A DNA stretch of 64,000 nt from positions 113,942-177,941 of the forward strand of contig CAJJDP010000135.1 in the NCBI GenBank assembly GCA_905182995.1, given 5' to 3'. The notes beneath the pieces were generated by a model that was given only the letters and a program-made list of their open reading frames with translations, did no database searches and had not been told where the DNA came from. The DNA comes from Paramecium octaurelia (Eukaryota > Ciliophora > Oligohymenophorea > Peniculida > Parameciidae). Both the position numbers and the translations under genes were made by a program. How positions within the stretch are numbered: position 1 is the first letter of the stretch; each line of letters opens with the position of its first letter. This document shows, in pieces, positions 12,099-24,400 of the stretch.

Positions 12099-14851
12099 AT
12101 GACAGATTAACTATTTGTCGGTTAATTGTAGCAGAAAGTGGGGGAATTGAAAACCGAGTATGATCTACAACGCAGCATCAAAGACAACACCATCAATGCC
12201 AAAATAGTATACGCTAGGTCGATCTAAATTAGCAACGTTCCAGAGACAAGATATGCGAAATCCTCAGGAGGGTCCAAGGAAAAAGACCGAAGTTGCAGAC
12301 AGAGGAGAGCGAGGAATCATTGGATTGCCACATCCCTGAGGAAAAGAAACCCTATCAAAGCAAATACAACGAGGAAGTCTTGTAGAGGAGACATTACATC
12401 TTCTAATTCAAAATGTATTTGCGTAGAAAAAGGTATTATTAATTTCATTCTGCAAAAGAGAACGACTCCAGAGAGAACAAGAGTTCAAACTTCTGAGGTT
12501 ATTGGACCAACAGACAGAGGCTCTATAGAAGTGGGTCACCAAGGACTCGAATGATGTTGACATGCTTGATTTCTTCTACACTCAAATAGACCCACATCGC
12601 AAAGGACAGGTGCATCATATCCAGGTGAAGAACTTCATGTATGAGAACCCGCTCATAATGACTCTCTTTTAGTTTGACAGAGAATCACTCCAATTGGCAT
12701 TAGACTCATTCCCTGTCAAGGAGAGATTCCATCTAAAGCAAGACGAGTTCATTTCGTTTTTGCAGAAGTACCAGAAGGTGAAGCCAGAGAAGGGGTTTCG
12801 AGATTATGTGCATCTCTTCGATCCCATTCATAAATAAGTCAATCTATTTGAGAATACTCCTCGAATCCTCCTGTTGGAAGACATCTCAAGAATGAAGGAG
12901 GTCTTTGACTCAGTAAGTGAGAATGGGTTGGCAACAGTTGATGAAGCCATTAAGGCAATTCGGTAAAATTGCGAGTTGTTTGTGCATGCTGTTCATGTAG
13001 TTGCCTTTGGATTGAACTTACTCTTGGAAAGTGCACTACAATAAATAGAGATTGGATATCTCAATAATCCTGACGAACAAATATCATGGAATTAGTTTAT
13101 GTACTTCTTCGATAACCTTCCCAATGATGAGGAGGAAGAACCAGAAGCAGAATAGTAGGAGGAATCCGTTTCATCCGAGTCCTCTGATGATTATTTCTAT
13201 AGAATGACTGCCAAATTGGAGATCCCTCCTCCTCCAGAACCTGAGAAAAAGAAGGTAAGGAAACGATCAGTCCCGAGGAAACCCTTTTAGGAGATCAATG
13301 TGGAAAAGATGCAGTTTACGGTGCCCAAGAAAACCGGGTAGGAGAAAAGAGATGTGAATAAGCAGCCAAGCATAAGGGAAAAGTGGGTGATGGAGTAGGT
13401 TAGGTAGAAGTAGGAGGAGATTGAGGAGGCCTATAAATTTAGGCCATTTAAGGCAAAGGCCATCCCTTACAAGGTGAAGGATAAGAACTATTACAATGAG
13501 TTGTTGGAGAGGGAGGAGATAAGAAGAAGAGAGTTGAAGGAGAGGTGCAAGGAGAAGACTTAATAGATGCAGAAGCCCTTTAATTTTGAGGACAGAAAAA
13601 GAGAAAAGCCAATCAAGTTGCCAGAGGAAGAGGAGGAACAACATAAGTTTAGGGCCAATCCTATTCCTTGGTATTGTTCATTGAAATTGTATGAGCGTAA
13701 TATGCAAGAGTAGAAGATCAAGAGTGAAAACCGAAAGAAGATTAGAAAGTTTTGGTTGCAGGAGAATTCCAAATTGCCACCTCGTATGTAAGAGTGGATA
13801 GACAAGATGAAATTGAAGGAACAAGAGAAACAGTAAGAGTTATTGATAAGGTCACATCACGAATCACCTAGGAAGGTCAGAGCCAAATCCATACCCAATT
13901 TCAATAAATTGCACGATGAATTCTAAAAGTAATTGGAGAAAAAGAAGAAGAAATTGAAAACAACTGTTCCTGTTGGACCCACATTTCATGAAAGCAAAAA
14001 GAAGGCTCAGCGAGATTATTTGAATGAGAAATCAGTATAGAAGGAGGATCCCTTGAAAAAAGCAAAGAAAGCAGTCTCAGCTAAACCTAAGATCCAGCCG
14101 AGATCTACTGATAAGTTCAATGCTTACGTCGATTACATATTCACTATGAAATAGAATCAGCTTGCTATTGATTAGTAAAATGAGGAGGAATAGAAGTAGA
14201 GGGAGGATAAAAAGTAACTGTTTAGACCGAGAGTGCATCAATCTTGGGCCATTTAAGATCACAACTAGGTTCAGTTTGAGAGGTAGCAACAAAAGTTCAT
14301 TGAACAGTATCAGAAGAGGCGACAAGAGGAGGAGGATTTCAATAATATGATGAAGGAGATCTTCGTCAGAGTTTATTAGAGACCCTTGCTGATGGAGGTG
14401 GAAGCAGCCAAGAGTCAATAATAGCCTCAGGAAGAGCAAGAGCAATAGGAGTAGTTTGATTACATGAACCCAATTGGGGAGTAGGATGTGGAGGAGTCGG
14501 AGAGGATTTCTTAGCAGGATCCAGAAGGTGTGGATTAGGTTGGGGAACAGGCTGAGCAATCTATGAGAGAGTATGATGGTTAGGAGATCGACGGAGAGTA
14601 CGATGATTAGATTGACATTGATAATTTGGACCCTAAGTTGTTGGAGAAACTACAGAAGGATGCTATAGGTATTTGTGCACATTAATGGTGTAGCTAAACA
14701 ATATGGGTTGACTGAGGAATAGATGGAGCAGATACAGTAGATGGGAGGATTCGAAGCTGTCTAAGGGATGGATTACGAGGATGAGGAGGATGAGGAGCAG
14801 GAGGATTAGGAGGAGATGCAAAATCCTCATTATAAACGCCATTCATTTTGA
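12099..14851 (+). CDS. FAM161-type (UPF0564) centrosomal/ciliary protein
   Basis: 891 residues, in frame after removing introns of 26 nt (after NAKI, near 12208), 26 nt (near 12432) and 25 nt (near 14668). Highly charged and Gln/Glu-rich coiled coil. The central part has the repeated F(K/R)A-P pattern of FAM161/UPF0564: YKFRPFKAKAIPYKV and HKFRANPIPWYCSLKLYERN, followed by long helices. FAM161 proteins sit at basal bodies and connecting cilia in animals, which suits a ciliate. The C-terminus is very acidic with DYEDEEDEEQED. The large number of TAG/TAA Gln codons makes it almost invisible under the standard code. Family call rests on motif pattern only. Confidence 0.72.
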
Positions 14852-14886
14852 AACTTATTATTATCTATTAATATATATATAAATTA

Positions 14887-17800
14887 ATGTAGAGATACTA
14901 TGAATCAGACAGATTATCCCAACTTTCACAACCAACCAAGAGATCAAAGAAGTACACGTAGAATCAATCATTAATGGTGATGTCAAGGTAATTATGATTT
15001 TGAGAGTAGACTGTGTGACAATCATTTCGATAGGGACATACATGAGAAACCGTGGATTTCCTTGGGAATATTCCGTTATGAGTACTTATACGAATGTTAT
15101 TGAGCGTAGTCGGATGATCAAGTACGAGCACTCGGATGCTGGACTGTCGTACACGAATGTGAAGATAAAGAAGTTACGAACATTTTAAGAGTTATGGGAG
15201 AAGAATGAAGAGATTCACAATAAGAGTGAGCAGCATCAAGGCTTTAGGGAATTTAGGGAGTTCAAGGATATTTCTGAGGAGGATGTGATTGTTACAATTG
15301 AATATTGGTAACAGACTAAATTAATTGCAGTACGAATTGTCATGAACACATGAATTCAACGAAGCATGACGAAGCTCGTTATCTGTCATACGCCCAAGCC
15401 CTCAAGAATGAGATCATCTAGCGATTCCCAATTGTTAAAGTGATTCTCAAGCCCTTGATATACGACCATCTCGATCATAGTATAGACACTATGTTCTTGT
15501 AGCGTCGATTAGGTATATTCTCTATTTGATTCCCCTCCCCTTCTAGGTTGTTTTGAAGTCTAGGTGATGTCCAAACAAAAAGGACAAATAAAATAAGCTG
15601 TGATTGGATCCAAACTTAATACTAAGGCATGGCCATAGACTTCAGTGATTATAAATAAGTTGCCTTAATATTTTAAGAAGGTTTCATTCAATATCGATTT
15701 GAAATTCGCTGGTTCTGATCAGAAATTAAAAAACATTGATGTCAAAATACAACCCTATCGACCTGTCCAAACCAGATCCCAAAGCATTATGTGTAAATTC
15801 AACTTTTTATAACTCAATCTAGTGACATCCAGGTCCAACAGAATGTTGAGACCCCAAAGTGCACAGACAAGGCCCAAGTCAGCCTATTCCAATCTTTCAG
15901 GACAATCCTAAAGAAGCTTGAAAGAACCACCTGAGAATCCCACCTACAAGATAGAAAGAACCAATTAGGACGGCAGAATCTCCTTAAAAAATGTGCCCTT
16001 AGATGTCTACGAGGTGATCATAGAGGAAACCAACGACTTTCTCAGCAAGACTCAAGTAAAAATCATAATTCTAGCCAATAGCAAATTAACCTATTTTAAT
16101 TGAATGCCGACGACTTGCCACTTGATTAAGAAATTGAGTTGCAGAAACAAACACATTCTTGCATTGTCGTATCTGTGCTTTGTCAAATGGCGCCAGTAAC
16201 AGAATGTAAGGTGGAGATAGTCCCAATGAGAGGAGGGAAGGATGCCATTTTGAAGGAATCACCTCCAGGAACTGGTAAGTACGAGATTGTGGTAGAACCA
16301 GATGATTTCAAAATATATGTTAAGAAAATGGGATATCTAGTTTTCAAAGATCAAATATCTACCAAGGCTGGAGTGTGTGAATTCAAATTTGAATTAGAGA
16401 AGGCTAAGAGTCAAGAAGATGGATATGATCCTGTGTAGGATGCATTGGAGAAAAAGCATAATATAAAGCCATCAAGTGATTTGATGATAAAGAAACCTAA
16501 ATATTTGTAACCTCCCTCTACTCATTAAAATCAAATTAATCTTATTTAATTTCAGTTCATAGATTTGGTGAGCAAATGCCCAGTTCCCAACGTTTACATC
16601 AAGGTTCAAGACGATACTAATAATAAATTGTACAGCTATCGTTCCAATGAGAATGGTATTTGCAAAGCCTTATTGCAAAACAAAAGTATTTTCCATATGC
16701 CATATTGAATTAGTTACCAAAGGCAAAATATTCATTCAACATTGCGAATACTATGATGAATTAGAAGAAATCAACGAGCAGCATCCTCTGTCTGCTACTT
16801 CCATAAACCACTACTACATTATACACAAGCCTCAGCAGTCTCAATTGATTGTCTTGATAGTCAACAAGCCAAATGAGGGATTCCTGAATTTCTATATAAT
16901 TTTGGAAAGTAATTTTACACATTCAATCTATTATAGATAAACAAGTCATTCAAAGTGATTCAGACATTCTACAATATCAAAATCCCAAAGATGGAATTCA
17001 GTTGATCAGTTTCTTGAATCTCTAGAATAAAAGAGACATTCTATAATTGGTTGCCTGTCTGCCTAAATTAAAGATGGATTCTATTGAAAAAATGTATGTC
17101 CTGACTCCAAATCAAATTGAACGACATGAATTGCCCCAATTGCCTTAAGAACAAGGCTCATTATATCCTTACTTCTGGATTCTAGGGTCATTAAAAGAAC
17201 CATATGAAGCATTTGACGTGGTTAATCAAATCATCAACACCACTCAACTGAAAACATATCCTAATCTTACCAAATCACACAAAAATCCTTTAGAAGTAGC
17301 CTAATGCGCATTCTAACAACCAAATCTGATTGTTGCTGCCAATCAAAATGGCAGTGTCAGCATATGGAATTTGGACAGTTACCTAATCGATGTCACAATT
17401 AATTGCAAGTTCTCTGATCATGTCAATACTATAATCATTTGGGATGACGACAACGTTATGATCTCTGATAATGCTGGCTCAGTAGTCTGGTTGAAGAAGG
17501 ATGACGAAACCCAATTGTTCACCCTCTTATACACACTGCCAATCAACAAAAAGACTAATTCCATGTGTAAAGTCGGAGCTGAAGGATTGGCCTTGGGAAC
17601 TGTAGATGGAGATTTGGTGCTGGTCAAAGTAGATTTAAGACAATTGCAATTGTACATTGATGCTACCGTCTAAGTTGAATCCTCCACACAAACTGTTGAT
17701 CCTATCAACAAGTTGGTTTCCGTCACAAATGATCAAATTGCCTTCTTGTGTGATAATAGCAAGTCCATTTTCATCTATAAGATTGAGAAGTCATTGGATA

Positions 17801-19673
17801 AGCCTTTGAGTGGAACACTCATCAAACAAGTCATAATCAAAGGCTATCTCAGTGGGGGATCACCAATACTCTAGATTATTTCATTGGATCAACGCTACTT
17901 AATTTTTGGAGGTCTGGATGGGGTATTACACACTTTGAGCATAGATTCGCTAGAGAGAGGCCCAAACATCAGTCTTCATTCTAATCAACAAGTCAATAGT
18001 GTTCTATAGAATGAAGATGGAGTCCTCATTGCTCAAGGCAGTCATATTAGTTTTGTGTACTCCCCAGAGACTGTCAATGAACTCAAAATTACTAATTAAA
18101 AGTACTTTTAGTCGCCAGTCCAGTTGCATCAAGGAGAGTGCGTTTGTTATGAAAAGAGATTGCTTACATTTACTAAGTAAGGCAAGATGGTCGTTTGGTC
18201 TTTGCAAGACAAACTCTTCCCTGACATTAGTAACTTTTTGGTGGACACTGAATTTCCACATAAGTTAAAACCTATCGATAGACAATACCTCTTGGTAGAT
18301 GCCAAGATCTCTAAAGAGAACTTCAGCATTTATTTAATTAAGGAGAATGGAGAAATCATTAAAGATTCAACTAAACTCATTAAATTCGAAAGAGAAGACA
18401 CCTATTTTTATATGGAAATCGATTAGACATAACAATAAGGCTTATGGAGATTGGGAGCATATCTTTAGAATACAGAACTGATCAGATCAAAGTAACCTAA
18501 AATATACTTTATATCCTCACATGGATTTTAAATATTAAATTTTCCTTAATAAATTCCTATTAGTAAGAAATAGGCATATCATTGGCTCATTGGAACCTTA
18601 ATTCCCAATGTAGAAACATTGAAATCTACTTCACTTTATACGGATTCTTAAATTGTTGGCAAATTCCCAAGTTTGGAAATGAGTAAACATGAGGGTAAGA
18701 TCAATCAAATAGTCTTCCTTAATAAAGATGAGTTCATTACTGCAGGGGAAGACAAATAAGTTATAATTTGGAATGCATAAACATTTGGAATCAACAAGGT
18801 GTTGCAACATGAAGCTGAAATCTTAAGCGTTTATGTACACAATGGAATGTTGTTGGCCGGTAACAAGGAAGGTACTGTAATTGGATGGAAATAACACGAT
18901 GGCATTTGGTAAATGGACATCAAATTCAAACATCATGAAAAGGGAGTCTATTCCATTGTCTATGTTGACGGTAGTATTGTGACTGCATCAGAGGACAGAA
19001 AGATTCAACTGGTCAATTTTGTATCAAGTGCATTGGAACATGTGGAACCAGTAGACAGAACATTTGTGATATCATTGGTTGCTTATAATAAAGATGTGTT
19101 TGCAGCAGGGTTCCCAGATGGCAGAGTCAAAACATACAAAAGAGTATATTTGATGATTGCTATATATAGGAAAAAACAGGTCCAAAGATTATATTGAAGA
19201 CTTTAAGAACAGTTACTACAGTTAAAGTGTAACATTTGTACATGGTTAGCAACAATCAATTGTTTGTAGGAGGCATGGATAAAGTGAGTGACCTAATGAA
19301 TGTCGATCAAGGAACCAAATTGAAGTAAAATAATCAATTATTGTATCATTTAGAACATTAAAGGATGGTCACACAGGATCCATCTTATGCAGCTTGCTCT
19401 ATTGTAAACATCTTATTACTGGCGGTTCAGATGGTAGATTAAGCATCTGGAATTTTGATAAAGGATTGCTAATCAAGACATATGAATTGACCAAAGAAGA
19501 AATTAGAGGAGTCTTTATTGTTGGTAGACTGCTCATTACTGCAAGTAAAATTAAAATCAAATTTAGGTTCCAATGGAATGATAAGAATTTGGTAAGAGAT
19601 TTGCCCCTTTATTGAGTAAATACCACCTGAAGAAGAGCCTGAATAACAATAATAACAATAATTATAATAGTGA
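14887..19673 (+). CDS. SelW-like CxxC domain fused to WD40 repeat protein
   Basis: Very long gene, about 1,500 residues. The N-terminal part includes VTIEYCTNCHEHMNSTK and ALKNEIIQRFPIVKVIL: a beta strand ending in YCxxC, then a helix and FP, as in the selenoprotein W/Rdx thioredoxin-like fold, with Cys in place of selenocysteine. Then comes a middle region with beta-rich CNA-like segments (PMRGGKDAILKESPPGTGKY), and a C-terminal half of WD40 repeats (NGSVSIWNLD, DGRLSIWNFDKG, NGMIRIWQE). Introns of 22, 28, 23, 34, 26, 28 and 28 nt and several more in the WD40 half join the frames; the best start is ATG 14887. TGA 19671-19673 follows a poly-Gln tail. I treat it as one gene because no TGA separates the parts once introns are removed. 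Confidence 0.75.
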
Positions 19674-20069
19674 TTTATATTCAATAAAATAATTAATATG
19701 ATCATCAATAAGTCTTGCCTATTTCTTATAAATATTGTCTAGATGATAATTATCAAGCCCTTCTAATCTGATCTTATAGATAGATATCTAAGATACTAGT
19801 CCTTAAAATGAAAACAGAAATCAGCTTAATTTATTATATTAATATGTTAATAAATAGGAGATTTACATTTACATTTTATAAGTGCTTGTAAAATGCAAAA
19901 CAATTCATATTCTTGAATAGGTTTTATAGTACTTTGAAATTCGTAATAGCTTTGATTTTAAGCTTTAGTTTGGATTGTTAATCCGCTAATATTATGTAAT
20001 GGTTGGTAATATTGACACTGCATTCGATTGTAGGATATTTCTATTACACCAAATTATATCAATTTTTGA
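19674..20069. other. Intergenic spacer
   Basis: A+T-rich spacer between the WD40 gene and the RING gene. A stretch near 19740-19780 has weak box-C- and box-D-like words but no convincing snoRNA layout. Otherwise nothing recognisable. Confidence 0.5.
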
Positions 20070-20825
20070 ATGACATAGTAATGTAAATAAGCATTCTAGG
20101 GAGTTGTAATAGAAATAGCAGAAAATTTAAATCATGCAATAATATTAGAGGAAGGGCATTCTCTACCCTAATCTCAAGGAAATCAACTTTTTGAATTCGT
20201 AGCACCCTCGAATCAAGACTCGTATTCCTATTCGAGTTTAGACGATATAGAGAGAAGATAAATCATCCTTACAGAACAAATCAAATCTGAAGTTTCATTA
20301 AGAAACAGAACCATTCGTTATGTGCAAATCTTCAATGCCTTGACCAATCAAATACTCATAATTTGGGCAATATGTATCTAAGCCAAAATGGAACCCATAG
20401 ATAATTGCTACAGAAATTTGGTCACTTTTTAGGTGATATTCGTCGTATTATCAGTGTATCAATATTGGGAACTGTACATGATATGCTTAATAGTATTGAT
20501 ATCATTACCATTCATTCTGTTAATGACATTATGGAAGAAAGTGAAGTAATAAAAGTAGAGTTACGCAAATCAGTAAATTTTGAGAGAACTTATATTAAAT
20601 GCAAAAGTGATTTATCATTGTGAAAATGTATAAGGTGATCAAGAATGCGGAATTTGCTTACAAGTGTACAGTAGAAATGAAGAATTGTTGGTCCTGCCTT
20701 GCAACTAATAACATCATTTTCATCTGCATTGTATAAAGGCTTGGCTAATGTTAAATTTTAGTTGCCCAAAATGCAGATCAAAGATTAGTGATTATAGAAC
20801 CACTTAATAAACAAGTATTCTATGA
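20070..20825 (+). CDS. Membrane RING-H2 E3 ubiquitin ligase
   Basis: Intronless frame of 251 residues; an in-frame TGA precedes the ATG at 20070. Polar N-terminus, then hydrophobic segments (ILIIWAICIQA, FQVIFVVLSVY, YMICLIVLISLPFILLMTL) and a C-terminal RING-H2: ECGICLQVY, then LPCN, HHFHLHCIKAWLMLN and CPKCRSKI. The C-x2-C ... C-x-H-x2-H-x2-C ... CPxC ligands are all present. Such proteins ubiquitinate membrane or secretory cargo. Convergent with SDHB, with 25 bp between the stops. Confidence 0.88.
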
Positions 20826-20850
20826 TATTTTTATTTATGTTATGATAATG

Positions 20851-21850
20851 TCATAATGTTGCAGATGCAATCTTTCTTTCCTTATATTCTTCTATCAATT
20901 TCATTAAGTGATTCATAGATCTTTATGGATCGAGTCCCTTTGGACATGTGAAAGAACACATTCCAATATTTTAGCAATCCTCTACCTTAACATCCTCAGC
21001 TATAAGATATATAGAGAGATAAAGATACCCAATTTTTCCAATCTCTCGTCTGTATACTCATCTCTAGAATCCACAATCCATCTGTAGGCTTGCATAAGGA
21101 CAGCTGGACCGAGATATCTATCTGGATGCCACCAGTAAGATGGACATGAGGTGGAACAGCATGCACACAACACACATTCATAGAGACCATCTAGTAGTTT
21201 TCTGTCTTCGACTGATTGGATGTATTCCTTGTTTCCTTCCTGAGATGATAAAATTAGATTTTCATACCTTTGGAGTCTTTCTCTTCAGATATGGGTCGAT
21301 GGTTTTGTATTGAGTATAGAAGTTGGTCATGTCAACAACAAGGTCTTTCACAACGAACATGTGACCTAGAGGAGTGATGTAGGCTGGCTAAGTCAAATCA
21401 GTGTCGATTGCATGGATGCATGCCAACTTATGGAGACCATTGCAGTTCATAGAACATGATCCACAGATACCCTCTCTGCATGAACGACGGAGGGAGAGAG
21501 ATGAATCATAATTGTCTTTGATGTACAATAATGCATCCAAATACATAGGGGGTATCTTCTTCAAGTCCACATAGTAACTCACGTATTTTGGGAAGTCATT
21601 TTCGTCCTAAAATCAATACATTGAATCGTACAGCTGGATCGTATCTGTAAATCAAAAATTGCTTCATTTTAGACTTCTCTTCCGCTGTTAGTTTTGGATC
21701 ATGTTCCACCACATAGTTTATTTATTGAATGCCCTTTACTGTACTTGAAACAGTGTCAAACAATCTCTTTGTAGCATCATTGCTATCATGATGATGTGTG
21801 CCATGCCAGAACATTGGTCTTCTTATTACTGCAGACAATCTCTATAGCAT
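20851..21850 (-). CDS. SDHB: Succinate dehydrogenase iron-sulfur subunit
   Basis: Mitochondrial complex II subunit carrying electrons from succinate to ubiquinone. 305 residues after removing introns of 25 nt (near 21614), 28 nt (near 21248) and 29 nt (near 21010). N-terminus is mitochondrial-like ([14 protein letters not shown]). The 2Fe-2S ligands are seen in [16 protein letters not shown] and the 4Fe-4S/3Fe-4S ligands in [16 protein letters not shown] and [15 protein letters not shown]. Start ATG 21850-21848; stop complement 20851-20853. Length is a little above the usual ~280 because of the N-terminal leader. Confidence 0.96.
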
Positions 21851-21899
21851 AATTAAATTTATATATCAATTTCAATCCTCAAAATAAGTACTTAAGAAT

Positions 21900-22423
21900 T
21901 CAATTTTCCTTCTTTTCTTCGTTCTTCTCCTCCACCTTTGCTTCGTCCTTCTTCCCTTCCTCATCTCCCTTCTAGCTCTCACCTTCCTTCTTAATCTTGT
22001 CCAAGATTTCCTTCTCATTCACATCTCCAAAGTCCTTCATCAACTCGCATTTTGCATTGTGTAGCATCGATTGAAGGTAAAATGACCCTCCCTTCACTGG
22101 ATCATTCTTATGGAACTATCTCCAATAAACCTTTAAATTATAATCCTTCCTTATACTCTGATAATTTCCTCTGGACTTGCCTTCTCCGGAACTAATTGCA
22201 ATATTTTAAAGGCTTCTTCCCTTGTCATAGGTTTATGAGTCAGATTTGCAGCTTGCATCGTTTGATTGAGAAACTCTGTAAATGGATTTCCTGCCTTTCC
22301 TCCTTATTCTAATCTAATTGCTAACTTCATACATTTTGCACTCTATTAATAGGCCTTCATAAATGACTTCGCTACAGTGGAACTGACCTCAACTATTAAC
22401 TTAATTATCAGACGTTTGACCAT
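21900..22423 (-). CDS. PAM16: PAM16/TIM16-type mitochondrial import motor subunit
   Basis: J-like subunit of the presequence translocase motor, which tethers and restrains PAM18 at TIM23. 165 residues after a single 26-nt intron near 22130. Start at ATG 22423-22421 (MVKRLIIKLIVEV), chosen because the family begins with a hydrophobic helix and the frame is open from there. Conserved core: MTREEAFKILQLVPEKASPE, then RQFHKNDPVKGGSFYLQSML, with no HPD tripeptide, as expected for PAM16. The C-terminus is an acidic/Lys-rich tail (KKDEAKVEEKNEEKKEN). Lies 49 bp upstream of SDHB on the same strand. Confidence 0.88.
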
Positions 22424-22490
22424 GAATAATTTATTTGACTTAAAAAGAATTTATTTACTTAATTATATTCTTAAATCATCTTTCTCTTTC

Positions 22491-23005
22491 TCAAAAATAG
22501 TACTCTGCAACCATCTATTTGGAGTATCTGATAGAAACTACATTACTCCCTTTGATACTCAATTTATACCTCATTTTTTAATTGTTATTACGGTTAAATA
22601 TCGTAACAATCAATTATTAGTTACTTATTCAGATAGAGGTTCTTTATTTGGAGTATTGGAGGAATAATACATAGGAGAGATAAAGAAATAGAGGGTTGTT
22701 TTATCAATAGTATTGTTATTCTAAATCAAATTAGTTATATTTTAAATCTTTATAAAAGATAAAACGACTTGTACATCACTATTCTTATTGGAAATCCTAT
22801 TAATAAATCCAAATTTTTAATAATTACATATATTTCGTTTGTAGAATTTCTTTAAAAAATATTAACTCTTTTTATCTACCTGTTTAGGAAACCTTAAATT
22901 AGCAGAAGGTGGAATAATGGCAATATCATATCTATTAATAAATTTTTGGTATTCTAAGTATAAATAATCAAGAAATATCTAGAGAATATTAATTAATAAA
23001 ATCAT
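22491..23005 (-). pseudogene. Coding-like minus-strand relic with unresolved frame break
   Basis: From an ATG at 23005-23003 the frame reads YDIAIIPPSANLRFPKQ and FFISPMYYSSNTPNKEP, to a TGA near 22625. A second frame continues as MRYKLSIKGSNVVSIRY to TGA 22493-22491. No normal micro-intron joins the two, and the ATG overlaps the ATG of the opposite-strand gene at 23004, leaving no promoter. Most likely a decayed gene. No family was recognised. Confidence 0.35.
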
Positions 23006-24166
23006 GAATACATCTTTCGAACAAAAATTAAGATCAAAATCTGCCTACTAGGATTAAAACCCCTATGTGCCTAACCCGAAAATAAAAATAATTGAATAAT
23101 AATAAAATTTGAATCAAACCTCTACTTCTAGTGGATAAAGGCCTGTAATAGGAAATTATTGTCAAAAATTATCACTCTAATAATAAAATTTAAAGAATCC
23201 TAAAGCTCAACTCAAATTAGGGGATTTTGGTAGATTATCCCCTAGTCTTTTCCAATAATGTAAGTATATAGATTAATAATTATAATAGAAAATATTGTAA
23301 AAGATAACTAAGATAGATACTAAAATAAAAGTGTACAGTATAACCCACAACAATTTCAATAACTATTTGAGAAAGTTTATGAACCTTCTCATAAATAAAA
23401 CTTCCCTACGCGAACTAGAGAAGAGAATAATTAATAGCGATTCAGTATTAGAAGTATTTCAGAATATAAAGCACCAATCCAGAATGATTAGAACATTATA
23501 CTCCCTCATTAAAATCAAAATAGTAAATTATAACAATAGATTCCATCTTAACAATTTACTTATTTTGTATAACCAAATAATACTAAAAAATAAGCCTCAC
23601 AAATAAATCAATAATAATGCTCAAATCCAGATTAATGCTTATAAATAAATAATAACTCATAAATGAATCAATACCCATAGATGAATAAAGAGTCATAAGT
23701 ACTTAGAAACTCATAAATACTCCAAAACTCATAAATGAATAAAGACTCATAATTAAATCAAGAATAAGAATAAGAAATTAATATTTTTGAATCTGCAGTT
23801 TAGATTATGTAAATTAGTTGCTTTAAGTGCTAATAAAGTATTAAAGGAACTTAATTTTTTTTAAATTGCTAGCATGTTTTTCACATAAGTTGTTTGTAAG
23901 AATTAATTATTATGCAAATCGATGGATTTTTATAACATTAATAGCTATCTTGCATATGTAAATAAAAAATTCCAAGAATTCCAAATATTGATGCTTCTTT
24001 TTATAAAAATTGTAAAGAAAAATTACTCTTAAAATAATTAGAATTTATTTTTAATAAATATAAAGAAAAACTCTAAACTTGTCGTGGTTGTAACTTCTTT
24101 TGGGTTTGCAATTCTACTTAAAAAAATCATTATCCCATAAAATATTGTATGTGTAAAGAAAAGTGA
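23004..24166 (+). CDS. RING-like zinc-binding protein, paralogue A of a convergent pair
   Basis: 377 residues after one 29-nt intron (about 23263-23291), exactly in frame. N-terminal two thirds are Asn/Gln/Ser-rich, with a degenerate repeat of the type NSQMNKDSQ near 23640-23760. The C-terminal ~150 residues form a Cys/His module: CFKCQQSIKG, NCQHVFHISCLQEL, LSCICKQKIP, then a ~45-residue helical spacer, CRGCNFFWVC and HYPIKYCMCKEK. The first half looks like a RING, and the second half recalls the IBR part of RBR ligases. The neighbour at 24401-25470 has the same module. An E3 ligase role is inference. Confidence 0.75.
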
Positions 24167-24400
24167 GAAATTTCATATAATTTTTTAGCTATTTTACTTA
24201 TAAACAAAAATATTTAGTATTAAAGTTATGATGAATATTTTACATATAATAGAATTCATCCAATATCTTTATAAATATGGTATTTCAAAATTTATTTACT
24301 ATCTAATCCTATTCAAAATTTATTAATCTGATAATATTTTAATAATGTAATATAGTTAGAGATTCAAGAGCATATGTAAAATTTAATATAACTTATAAAT

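Noticed and set aside
13267-14559. Long Leu-rich minus-strand frames
   Set aside because: Complement of the Glu/Lys/Gln-rich FAM161-type gene; Leu-rich antisense of such codons is expected.
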